Source of the DNA: Brevibacillus brevis
Lineage (GTDB): Bacteria > Bacillota > Bacilli > Brevibacillales > Brevibacillaceae
Length of the DNA: 64,000 nucleotides
Reading direction: 5' to 3'
Assembly: GCF_022026395.1 (NCBI RefSeq)
Contig: NZ_CP041767.1
Coordinates: 2,202,501 to 2,266,500, forward strand
The notes below the pieces were generated by a model, which had not been told where the DNA came from, ran no database searches, and was given only the letters and a program-made list of their open reading frames with translations. Shown piece by piece: positions 26,089 to 34,228 of the stretch. Both the position numbers and the translations under genes were made by a program. Each line of letters begins with the position of its first letter. Position 1 is the stretch's first letter.

Positions 26089-27012
26089 TTGTCAGAAGCA
26101 GTAACGGTAATCTGCCTGCTAATTGTAATAATTATACTATTTTTTATGGGGATCTTGGTGATTAAATCAAGGAACTTGTTGATAGAAAGGAGAACGCGCG
26201 TTTACCTGAGACAGTTTCAAGACTACTTCACGTATATCCAGTCTCAGATGGACTCGCCTGAGAGATTGAAACCGCCTTACTGGCAATTAAATCGTTTGGA
26301 AATGAGAGTTCTGCAACAAAAACTCATTGAATGGATCGAATCTCTAACAGGAAGCCACCGAGAGAAAATGATTACACTATGTGAGGATACAGGACTCGTC
26401 AAGCAAAACCTCCGAAGGCTGTATAGTCGCTTCCATTGGATAAGGATCGATGCAGCGTACTTTCTAGGAGCAATGCGGTCGGAGGAAGCTGTACCAAGAC
26501 TTCTACAATTGCTACAGACAAAAAAACTCGATCCTACTCATTTTATCATCGCGAGATCTATCGCTAAGTGTGCGAGAAATCTGGAGGATATAAGGAACAT
26601 GCTGATGCTCCTTGTAAAACATCGAAAAAGCAATCATTACCTTGCCGTTGACATCATGAAAGAGACAGATCTCGATTGCACACCATTATTGCTTGAATGT
26701 TTGCGAAGTACGGACAAGGATTTGAATAAAATCGCTTTGATTGGATGGTCTGCTCCTTTAACCGCGGAGATTGCCGATTTAGTATATCGGCAGATCGATT
26801 CGGAAGACAAGGAAGTCCGCATCCAGTCAATGAGGTTGCTGTTCAAATATGATGCTGTTTTGGCAACGGCATTGTTCGAGTCCTTGATGAAGACGAACGA
26901 TATGGAAGTTTGTCAGAATACTGAAATGATTGAGATGTATGCCAGTTACAAAAAGCAAATCAATGAGGATGAGCAGGTGGACAAGAAAAGCCGTTATGTT
27001 TATGCCGTGTAA
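26089..27012 (+). CDS. Membrane-anchored HEAT-repeat protein of the exopolysaccharide operon
   Basis: A protein of 307 residues from TTG 26089. One strongly hydrophobic N-terminal helix (about 4-26) anchors a cytoplasmic all-helical domain; from about residue 120 HEAT-like helix pairs recur (AAYFLGAMRSEEAVPRLLQLL, and EVRIQSMRLLFKYDAVLA). It probably scaffolds the synthase complex. The start is unclear: AGGAG (26063-26067) is too far from TTG 26089, while in-frame ATT 26074 and CTG 26077 have ideal spacing and would add MLHAN or similar. An ATG at 26081 is out of frame. First gene after the SinR boxes. Confidence 0.7.
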   Translation: MSEAVTVICLLIVIIILFFMGILVIKSRNLLIERRTRVYLRQFQDYFTYIQSQMDSPERLKPPYWQLNRLEMRVLQQKLIEWIESLTGSHREKMITLCEDTGLVKQNLRRLYSRFHWIRIDAAYFLGAMRSEEAVPRLLQLLQTKKLDPTHFIIARSIAKCARNLEDIRNMLMLLVKHRKSNHYLAVDIMKETDLDCTPLLLECLRSTDKDLNKIALIGWSAPLTAEIADLVYRQIDSEDKEVRIQSMRLLFKYDAVLATALFESLMKTNDMEVCQNTEMIEMYASYKKQINEDEQVDKKSRYVYAV

Positions 27013-27034
27013 CTATACCTGAAAGGAGTTTGAC

Positions 27035-28438
27035 ATGAGGGACTTTTTGCAAGCATACGGGATCTTTGCTGTTTATTACGTAATCGTGATTGAGACGCTC
27101 TATTTAACGATTCTAAGCCTGTCCATCAAAAATATTTTTTCCATCATCAAAAGCTCCATGTATTCTCGCTTTCAGTCACTCTCTGGATCAGAGTACGTAC
27201 CACAAATTTCGATTCTCGTTCCCGCTTACAATGAGGAATTGACCATCATTGAAAACGTTCGTTCGCTTCTCGCGCTAGATTATCCCAAGTATGAAGTCGT
27301 TGTTATTAATGACGGTTCCAAAGACGAAACGTTGCAAGTTTTGTTACAGGAGTTCCAGTTAACTCGCACAGAGTATGCAGGGGGCTCCAGAGTATTGGAA
27401 ACCTCCAACGTACGAGGCGTTTATTACAATCCGCAATATCCGAATTTATATCTCATTGATAAGGAAAACGGAGGAAAAGCCGACTCGCTAAACGCGGGGA
27501 TTAATCTTTCCCATTATCCATTGATTGCTTCCATCGATGCTGATTCCTTATTGGAAAAGGACGCGTTGATCCGCATCGCCAAGGTGTACATGGAAAACCC
27601 TGAAGAAACGGTCGCAATCGGCGGCATAGTCCGAATCGCTAACGGCTGTGAAATCGAGGATGGAATGATAAAGAAAGTTAATCTTCCTACCAAAATCTTG
27701 CCTATGTTTCAGTGTGTCGAATACCTAAAGGCATTCCTAGGGGGAAGGATCGGTTGGAGCTCAATCAATGGACTGATTATTGTGTCAGGTGCCTTTGGGG
27801 TATTTCGAAAAGATTTCGTGGTCAAAGCCGGCGGTTATCGAGGGGGATATCCCGGCGAGGACATGAACATTATCATCAAGCTTCATAAATATATGCTTGA
27901 AAATAAACTTCCATATCGAGTGGCTTTTTGCCCTGATGCCGTTTGCTGGACCCAGGCTCCTGATACCTTGAAAATACTTGGCAGCCAGCGAAGAAGATGG
28001 GGACGTGGCAACCTTAAAAACATGCTGGAGTACGGTATTTATATAGTAGGTCGTCCCAAGTACAAAGTTGTAGGGCTGATTACATTTCCCTATAACATCA
28101 TTTTCGAAACGCTCAATCCTTATTTCAGGTTTACCGGTTTTTTGGCTCTGCTGGGATATACATTGATGGACATGACTCAATGGAGAATACTGGCTATCTA
28201 TGCGATGCTGAATCTCTTGTTTGGCGTGCTGCTCGGGATCGGTTCTCTTTTTATGGAAGAGCTGGCCTTCAAGCGTTACACAAGATTTCGCGACAACCTC
28301 AAGATGTTGGCATTCCTCTTCTTCATGTTTCTTGGATATCAGCAGTTGGGAGTCATTTGGAGATTTCTGGGGCATATCGAGTTTATGCGCAACAATAACA
28401 CATGGGGAACCATGACGAGAACAAGCTGGAAAACATAG
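27035..28438 (+). CDS. Processive family 2 glycosyltransferase (polysaccharide synthase)
   Basis: A 467-residue synthase resembling PgaC/IcaA, hyaluronan synthases and B. subtilis YdaM. One or two N-terminal helices (about 8-35) precede the GT-A domain with NDGS (92-95), DAD (168-170), GED (274-276, catalytic base) and QRRRW (318-322). C-terminal helices around 345-365, 370-410 and 425-445 could form the polymer channel. AAGGAG precedes the ATG, 22 bases after the HEAT gene. UDP-GlcNAc and/or its uronic acid are the likely donors, given the downstream genes. Confidence 0.85.
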   Translation: MRDFLQAYGIFAVYYVIVIETLYLTILSLSIKNIFSIIKSSMYSRFQSLSGSEYVPQISILVPAYNEELTIIENVRSLLALDYPKYEVVVINDGSKDETLQVLLQEFQLTRTEYAGGSRVLETSNVRGVYYNPQYPNLYLIDKENGGKADSLNAGINLSHYPLIASIDADSLLEKDALIRIAKVYMENPEETVAIGGIVRIANGCEIEDGMIKKVNLPTKILPMFQCVEYLKAFLGGRIGWSSINGLIIVSGAFGVFRKDFVVKAGGYRGGYPGEDMNIIIKLHKYMLENKLPYRVAFCPDAVCWTQAPDTLKILGSQRRRWGRGNLKNMLEYGIYIVGRPKYKVVGLITFPYNIIFETLNPYFRFTGFLALLGYTLMDMTQWRILAIYAMLNLLFGVLLGIGSLFMEELAFKRYTRFRDNLKMLAFLFFMFLGYQQLGVIWRFLGHIEFMRNNNTWGTMTRTSWKT

Positions 28439-28465
28439 AGAAATAAAGCACAGGAGGGAGATACC

Positions 28466-29269
28466 ATGAGTCAGATTGCAAAAGCGTATTCGTTTCCTTT
28501 ATTTCAAGCCTTTGAACATGTGCTTACCTTCTATGAGTCGAGTCAGTTGCCATGCGGGATTATTCTGGCTGTCACGAATGGAAGCAGTGAGGAAAAGCTC
28601 CAAGATTTGAAAATGTCTTTGGCAAAAGCAGAGGGGTTTACGGATATCCATTGTTTTTACGACAAACAAAGCAGCATTCTGGGAATTCTCCTTGGCGATC
28701 AAATGCTAGGCAATACTCATTTCTATTCTCTCTTCATCAAGGAACAGCTACAGACCCAACAACTGTTGGCAGGGCCAGTATTCATCGCCAGCTTCCCTGA
28801 ACAGGGGGAATCAGCAGCACAAGTTCTCAGTGGTATGGTACAGGAGATTACTGCTGGAAAGGGAAGCGTTGGTGAGATTCACATATACAGCGGTAAAAGA
28901 TCATCGGAAGAAAAGAGAAGTCTTTTGCTTGTTTCGCAAGATGAAACTGTGAATGAGTTTTTACGCATCTATTTACAAAGAAAAGGTTACTGCGTTTATT
29001 TGGCGGACAACGGGAGAGAAGCGTGGGAAAAATACAAACGATTTTTACCGGACGCTGTTATCACCGATGTCAATTTGGCCATTGAAGACGGTTACCAGCT
29101 CATCAGCAAGATCAATGCAGTTGCGCATGGCACCAAAATCGTGGTGTTAACCCACAAACGGTTGGAAGACGACAAGAAAAGATCATTCGAGCTGGGAGTC
29201 TCAGATTATATAGCGAAGCCATTTTCACCAGTGGACCTGGAAGCACGAGTGAGAAGTCTATTGTCTTAA
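28466..29269 (+). CDS. Receiver-domain protein with a possible degenerate GGDEF-like N-terminus
   Basis: A 267-residue protein. The C-terminal receiver domain (about 150-267) has acidic D159/E160, phospho-acceptor D201, T229 and K251, so it looks competent for phosphorylation. There is no DNA-binding output domain. The N-terminal 145 residues show the strand-helix order of a GGDEF fold (GIILAVTN, then SSILGILLGD at the GGDEF hairpin position, then PVFIASFPEQGESAAQVL) without the GGDEF motif. That assignment is tentative; it would parallel the degenerate GGDEF receptor YdaK of the B. subtilis yda operon. Confidence 0.7.
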   Translation: MSQIAKAYSFPLFQAFEHVLTFYESSQLPCGIILAVTNGSSEEKLQDLKMSLAKAEGFTDIHCFYDKQSSILGILLGDQMLGNTHFYSLFIKEQLQTQQLLAGPVFIASFPEQGESAAQVLSGMVQEITAGKGSVGEIHIYSGKRSSEEKRSLLLVSQDETVNEFLRIYLQRKGYCVYLADNGREAWEKYKRFLPDAVITDVNLAIEDGYQLISKINAVAHGTKIVVLTHKRLEDDKKRSFELGVSDYIAKPFSPVDLEARVRSLLS

Positions 29270-29296
29270 ACATAGATAAAAGGGAGGAAGAAAAAA

Positions 29297-30658
29297 ATGA
29301 GCTACTTCACAAAATTGAAGCAAAAAATGGAATCAAAAACCGTAAAAGTCGGGGTAATTGGTCTTGGGTACGTTGGTCTTCCCCTCGCTATGGAAATGGC
29401 AAAAAGCGGTTTCTCTGTTTACGGCATCGATTTGGACCAACGGAAGGTAGAAACCTTGCTTGCAGGGAGGTCGTATATTCAGGACGTTCCTTGCGATGTG
29501 ATCCAATCAAGCCTATCTGCTCAGCGATTCTTCCCGACTACTGATTATCGGGTGCTCAAGGAGCTGGATGCCGTCAGCATATGTGTGCCAACGCCGCTCA
29601 GTGAAAATCAAGACCCGGATACGTCCTTCATTAAGGGAGTTGTCCGTGAAATTATTAAATATAAAAAGAAAAACCTTCTGATTACGCTTGAGAGCACAAC
29701 TTACCCGGGGACGACAGAAGAATTGATTCAATGGGAGTTCGAAAAGCTGGGTCTGACCGTCGGAAAGGATTTCTTTCTTTGCTTCTCTCCTGAGCGAGTA
29801 GACCCAGGTAACTATTCCTTCAACACACACAATACGCCAAAAGTAATCGGGGGAACCACGCCGAAGTGCTTGGAGTTGGGGGCCTTGTTGTATAGCAATT
29901 TGGTTACGAATGTAGTAACGGTTTCTTCTCCGAAGGTCGCTGAAATGTCTAAATTGCTGGAAAATACATTCCGGAGTGTAAACATTGCCTTTATCAATGA
30001 AATGGCTATGATGTGCGACAAAATGGGCATCGATGTGTGGGAGGTTATCAAAGCTGCGTCAACGAAACCGTTTGGCTACATGCCATTTTATCCAGGTCCT
30101 GGAATCGGTGGGCATTGCATTCCGCTTGATCCGATGTACCTTTCTTGGAAGGCAAAGGGCTTCCGCTTTCATAGTAAATTCATCGAACTGGCACAATCGA
30201 TTAACGACAATATGCCAGACTATGTGATCAATAAAACTGCACAGGTACTGAATCTTTATGCCAAATCAATCAAAAACTCGCGGATTCTCATTTTGGGGAT
30301 GGCCTACAAGCCTGACATTGATGACCTACGTGAATCCCCAGGCTTGCATATATATGAGCTGTTCCTGGAAAACGGGGCACGTGTGGATTACTACGATCCT
30401 TATGCACAAAGCTTTGTAGACAAACGCGGGAACACAGTTCGTTCCATTCCGCATGACTTGGAACAAATGAAAAATTACGATTGCATGGTACTCGTTACGA
30501 ATCATAAGAGCTTTGACTACCAGAAGTTTGCTGACCTGGGTGTAGCTATCATTGATACACGGAATGCTTTTGACAGTATAACGGGTCAACACATTTACAA
30601 GCTGGGGAATCCGGCAAGGATGCACGGTGAAGAAGAACGAGTCGTACTCCTGGCTTAA
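29297..30658 (+). CDS. UDP-N-acetylhexosamine 6-dehydrogenase (WbpA/TviB type)
   Basis: A 453-residue nucleotide-sugar dehydrogenase. NAD loop GLGYVG (22-27), central EMSKLLENTFR helix with the conserved lysine, and catalytic C274 in GIGGHCIPLDP. This GGHCIP form marks UDP-GlcNAc/UDP-ManNAc dehydrogenases, whereas UDP-glucose dehydrogenases carry a GFGGSCFPKD-like motif. It should oxidise UDP-GlcNAc to UDP-GlcNAc-uronate with two NAD per sugar. GGGAGG precedes the ATG. This gives the polymer a predicted negative charge. Confidence 0.85.
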   Translation: MSYFTKLKQKMESKTVKVGVIGLGYVGLPLAMEMAKSGFSVYGIDLDQRKVETLLAGRSYIQDVPCDVIQSSLSAQRFFPTTDYRVLKELDAVSICVPTPLSENQDPDTSFIKGVVREIIKYKKKNLLITLESTTYPGTTEELIQWEFEKLGLTVGKDFFLCFSPERVDPGNYSFNTHNTPKVIGGTTPKCLELGALLYSNLVTNVVTVSSPKVAEMSKLLENTFRSVNIAFINEMAMMCDKMGIDVWEVIKAASTKPFGYMPFYPGPGIGGHCIPLDPMYLSWKAKGFRFHSKFIELAQSINDNMPDYVINKTAQVLNLYAKSIKNSRILILGMAYKPDIDDLRESPGLHIYELFLENGARVDYYDPYAQSFVDKRGNTVRSIPHDLEQMKNYDCMVLVTNHKSFDYQKFADLGVAIIDTRNAFDSITGQHIYKLGNPARMHGEEERVVLLA

Positions 30659-30700
30659 CTCGGAAACTGGATGCTCATTACGGAATAGGGAGGCAATCGT

Positions 30701-32533
30701 ATGTGCGGTATCGTGGGATATATTGGTGAGGGGCAAGCGCAAAAAATCCTGACAAATGGTTTGCAGAAGTTGGAGTATCGCGGCTATGACTCGGCTGGTG
30801 TCGCAATATTTAACGGTGAAAAAATGGAGATTTGCAAGTCGAAAGGAAGGCTGGCCGTTTTGGAAGAACGGCTCGTCCAATCTCCTATGCGAGGTTGTTT
30901 GGGAATCGGACATACGCGTTGGGCCACTCACGGACGTCCATCCGATGAGAACTCACATCCGCATACGGATGAATCGGGAAAGTTTTCTGTTGTCCATAAC
31001 GGTATTATCGAAAACTATCTGGAAATCAAGCAGGAGCTTTTGGACCATGGTGTCACGTTTACATCCGAGACCGATACAGAAGTCATTGCTCATCTCATTG
31101 CTGTACTATACGAAGGCGATCTCGTTACCGCGGTTCGAAATGCAGTACTGCGTATGCGCGGAGCATATGCTCTCGGGGTTATTTGCGAGTACGAACCAGA
31201 TAAAATGGTGGCAGTCCGATTGGCAAGTCCATTAATTATCGGGGTAGGCAAAGGAGAAAACTTCATTGGCTCCGACATCTCTGCTGTACTTGAGCACACA
31301 CGCGACATTGTCATCTTAGAAGATGGGGAAATGGCGGTTCTCAAGAAAGACAGTGTTTCTCTCATGAAAGTGGAAACGAGCGAACCGCTTCAACGAGAGT
31401 TATTCCGCGTAGATTGGAATGTGGAACAGACGGAGAAGGACGGTTTTGAGCACTTCATGCTAAAAGAAATTTACGAGCAGCCAAATGCATTTCGGAACAC
31501 GCTGCTCAACCGGATTGACGAGGACGGAAAGCAAATTGTTTTAAAGGATTTTCAACTACATCCAGAACAAATCAATCGGTTTGAGAAAATATTCATCGTA
31601 GCGTGCGGAACCGCTTATCATGCAGGGTTGATCGGCAAGAATGTGATCGAAGAACTGGCGAGGATACCGGTAGAGATCGATGTCGCTTCAGAATTCAGAT
31701 ATCGCCGCCCTATTATATCTGAAAAAACGTTGGTCATTGTCGTGAGCCAGTCTGGTGAAACAGCTGATACGCTGGCAGCGTTGCGGGAGAGTCGACGCCT
31801 GGGAGCCAAGGTCTTGGCCATCACGAATGTACAGGGCAGCTCCATTGCCCGTGAAGCCGATTACGTACTTGCTACCTTTGCCGGGCCGGAAATTGCTGTC
31901 GCTTCAACGAAGGCGTACTCCTCTCAGGTAATCGTTTTTTACCTGCTCGGATTGTATCTAGCTCAGGTGAAGGAGACGCTTACCGAAACAGAGCGGGAAT
32001 TCATGATTGCCAATCTGCGACAGCTGCCTGAGCAGGCTGAAAAGGCACTCCAACATGCGGATGATATTCGCGTCTATGCCGAGTCTATCCAAAATCATGC
32101 CAGCCTGTTCTTTATCGGTCGAGGCATTGATTATGCTGTGGCGTTGGAAGGGTCCTTGAAGCTGAAGGAAATTTCTTACCTTCACTCAGAGGCATACGCT
32201 GCAGGGGAATTAAAGCATGGAACGCTGGCTTTGATCGAAGAGGGTACGCCTGTCATTGCCTTGGTGACACAAAAAGAGCTGCAAGAAAAAATGGTTAGCA
32301 ATATTACAGAAGTGAAGGCCCGAGGTGGGAATGTGTTAGCGATCACATTGGAAGGGAATGTCGAATTGCACCGAAATGTTGACGAAGTGTGCTTTGTGCC
32401 TGCGACTTTGCCTGTATTTACCCCCATCCTGTCCGTTATTCCGCTGCAGTTGATCTCGTATTATACTTCTCTGGCATTGGGTAATGATGTAGACAAGCCA
32501 CGGAATCTTGCCAAAAGTGTAACCGTTGAATAA
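30701..32533 (+). CDS. glmS: Glutamine--fructose-6-phosphate aminotransferase
   Basis: A 610-residue GlmS. Catalytic C2 (MCGIVGYIG), glutaminase motifs HTRWATHG and HNGIIENY, two SIS domains (ACGTAYHAG; SQSGETADT; STKAYSSQ) and the C-terminal KPRNLAKSVTVE are all present. It makes glucosamine-6-phosphate from fructose-6-phosphate and glutamine. Only 42 bases separate it from the dehydrogenase gene, leaving no room for a glmS ribozyme. This is therefore probably a second, operon-dedicated copy free of that feedback; the housekeeping copy would lie elsewhere. Confidence 0.92.
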   Translation: MCGIVGYIGEGQAQKILTNGLQKLEYRGYDSAGVAIFNGEKMEICKSKGRLAVLEERLVQSPMRGCLGIGHTRWATHGRPSDENSHPHTDESGKFSVVHNGIIENYLEIKQELLDHGVTFTSETDTEVIAHLIAVLYEGDLVTAVRNAVLRMRGAYALGVICEYEPDKMVAVRLASPLIIGVGKGENFIGSDISAVLEHTRDIVILEDGEMAVLKKDSVSLMKVETSEPLQRELFRVDWNVEQTEKDGFEHFMLKEIYEQPNAFRNTLLNRIDEDGKQIVLKDFQLHPEQINRFEKIFIVACGTAYHAGLIGKNVIEELARIPVEIDVASEFRYRRPIISEKTLVIVVSQSGETADTLAALRESRRLGAKVLAITNVQGSSIAREADYVLATFAGPEIAVASTKAYSSQVIVFYLLGLYLAQVKETLTETEREFMIANLRQLPEQAEKALQHADDIRVYAESIQNHASLFFIGRGIDYAVALEGSLKLKEISYLHSEAYAAGELKHGTLALIEEGTPVIALVTQKELQEKMVSNITEVKARGGNVLAITLEGNVELHRNVDEVCFVPATLPVFTPILSVIPLQLISYYTSLALGNDVDKPRNLAKSVTVE

Positions 32534-32549
32534 AAAATATGATTTGGAA

Positions 32550-32593
32550 GAATCCCGGAACAGCCAGCTTATTGGAGTGAACGGGATTCTTTC
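32550..32593 (+). terminator. Weak terminator or attenuator after glmS
   Basis: GAATCCCG (32550-32557) pairs with CGGGATTC (32582-32589) across a 24-base loop, followed only by TTTCCCC. It may reduce, not stop, transcription into the small gene and glmU. Confidence 0.4.
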
Positions 32594-32640
32594 CCCATTT
32601 TGACTTGTCGGATTAACATTTATTTCCGTAAGGGGCTGAA

Positions 32641-32805
32641 GTGTCCATGATGGATTCCACTGACCAAACTCTTGATCAAAAAACGTTGATAGAAATCATG
32701 CTTCAGGTTTACGAGAAAGGTCAACAGACAACGACAATGGGAACGAGAGATATTGTTGAGGATATTGTCAACAGAGTAAGGCCGTACTTCAAAGAAGCCA
32801 AATAA
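32641..32805 (+). CDS. Small acidic protein in the exopolysaccharide operon (54 aa)
   Basis: A 54-codon gene between glmS and glmU. GTG at 32641 is 5 bases after AGGGG (32631-32635); ATG at 32647 or 32650 are alternatives. The product contains two likely helices (QKTLIEIMLQVYEKG and RDIVEDIVNRVRPYF) joined by a polar turn, no membrane segment and no cysteine. The stop lies 22 bases before glmU. I do not recognise the family; a small regulator or subunit of the operon machinery is possible. Confidence 0.6.
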   Translation: MSMMDSTDQTLDQKTLIEIMLQVYEKGQQTTTMGTRDIVEDIVNRVRPYFKEAK

Positions 32806-32827
32806 GTCGATCTGATAGGAGGATCAC

Positions 32828-34204
32828 ATGACTAGTCGTTATGCAATTGTATTGGCAGCGGGAAAAGGGACACGAATGAGGTCTGCGCGATGCAAAGTGC
32901 TCCATGAGGTTTGTGGCAAACCAATGATCCAGCATATTGTCGACAGATTACATGGTCTTGGCATCCATGAGATTATTTTGATTGTAGGGCATGGGTCCGA
33001 GCAAGTGAAAAAGCAATTCGGTGCTTCTGTCCGCTATGCTTACCAGTCCGAGCAATTGGGGACTGCCCATGCAGTGATGATGGCGGCTGACCTCCTGCAT
33101 GACAAACAGGGAACAACGATCGTGTTGAGCGGGGATACACCATTGGTGAGGGAGAAAACACTGGCGCAACTGCTCGAGCAACATGAAACTCAACATGCAG
33201 CAGCAACTGTATTAACAGCACGCGTAGACGATCCTACAGGGTACGGGCGATTGATCCGCAACGCAAACGGCTTTGTAGAACGGGTCGTGGAGCACAAGGA
33301 TGCAACAGCCGAAGAACGGCTCGTATGCGAGATCAATACAGGAATGTATTGTTTCGACAACCAAAAGCTGTTTCAAGCCATATCTCGAGTGAAAAATGAT
33401 AATGCCCAGAAAGAGTATTACTTGCCTGATGTTTTGAGTATTTTAAACGAGCAAAACGAGCGCATTGGGGCTTTTATGACCGATGATGCGGAAGAGGGGG
33501 GCGGCGTGAATGACAGAATCCAGCTGGCTTGCGCCGAGAGATTGCTCCGTATGCGAATCAATGAGCAGCATATGCAAAACGGGGTCACGATCATTGATCC
33601 AACCTCCACCTATATTGATGCCGATGTGTGTATCGGACCTGATACGGTTATTCATCCGGGAACGTACCTTCGCGGGAAAACAACGATAGGACCGGCTTGC
33701 GTCATCGGACCAAATGCAGACGTAAGTGATTGTATCGTAGGGGATAACGTAGAAATTCGCTACTCAAATGTATGTAATAGCACGATTCGAGATGGAGCTG
33801 TGGTTGGTCCTTATGCCTATATTCGTCCAGGTTCAGATGTAGGTGAGGGGGCGAAAGTCGGAGATTTTGTCGAACTGAAAAATTCACGTCTCGGGAAAGG
33901 TGCAAAGGTTGCTCATCTCTCGTATATTGGTGATTCTGATATTGGTGAATATGTAAACGTAGGGTGCGGTACAATCACTGTCAACTACGATGGCGTCCAC
34001 AAGCATAAAACGATCGTTGGTGATCACGCCTTTATTGGTTGCAATGCCAACTTGATCGCTCCAGTTACCATCGGAGAGGGCGCTTATGTAGCCGCAGGCT
34101 CTACGATCACAGATGATGTTCCGAACGACGCTTTGGCCATCGCCAGAGAACGTCAGAGCATTAAAGAGCAGTATGCCAAACGGTTGATGACAACCCGCCC
34201 ATAA
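32828..34204 (+). CDS. glmU: Bifunctional GlmU (GlcN-1-P acetyltransferase / UDP-GlcNAc pyrophosphorylase)
   Basis: A 458-residue enzyme. The N-terminal uridyltransferase domain (1-230) starts with LAAGKGTRMRSARCKVLHEV; the usual LPKVLH of this signature is RCKVLH here, an odd substitution beside the conserved lysine. The C-terminal left-handed beta-helix (about 250-440) has hexapeptide repeats and the acetyltransferase residues in GCGTITVNYDG and a conserved KHKT stretch. AGGAGG precedes the ATG. Like glmS it is probably an operon-specific paralogue feeding UDP-GlcNAc to the dehydrogenase and synthase. Confidence 0.9.
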   Translation: MTSRYAIVLAAGKGTRMRSARCKVLHEVCGKPMIQHIVDRLHGLGIHEIILIVGHGSEQVKKQFGASVRYAYQSEQLGTAHAVMMAADLLHDKQGTTIVLSGDTPLVREKTLAQLLEQHETQHAAATVLTARVDDPTGYGRLIRNANGFVERVVEHKDATAEERLVCEINTGMYCFDNQKLFQAISRVKNDNAQKEYYLPDVLSILNEQNERIGAFMTDDAEEGGGVNDRIQLACAERLLRMRINEQHMQNGVTIIDPTSTYIDADVCIGPDTVIHPGTYLRGKTTIGPACVIGPNADVSDCIVGDNVEIRYSNVCNSTIRDGAVVGPYAYIRPGSDVGEGAKVGDFVELKNSRLGKGAKVAHLSYIGDSDIGEYVNVGCGTITVNYDGVHKHKTIVGDHAFIGCNANLIAPVTIGEGAYVAAGSTITDDVPNDALAIARERQSIKEQYAKRLMTTRP

Positions 34205-34228
34205 TCGCAGTCAGTAGGAGGATGTCTT

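Noticed and set aside
27785..28375. 196-codon open frame antisense to the GT2 synthase gene
   Set aside because: No start signal or recognisable domain; opposite a gene with all GT2 motifs.
30659..30700. glmS ribozyme before glmS
   Set aside because: Only 42 bases are available and no ribozyme-like core is present.
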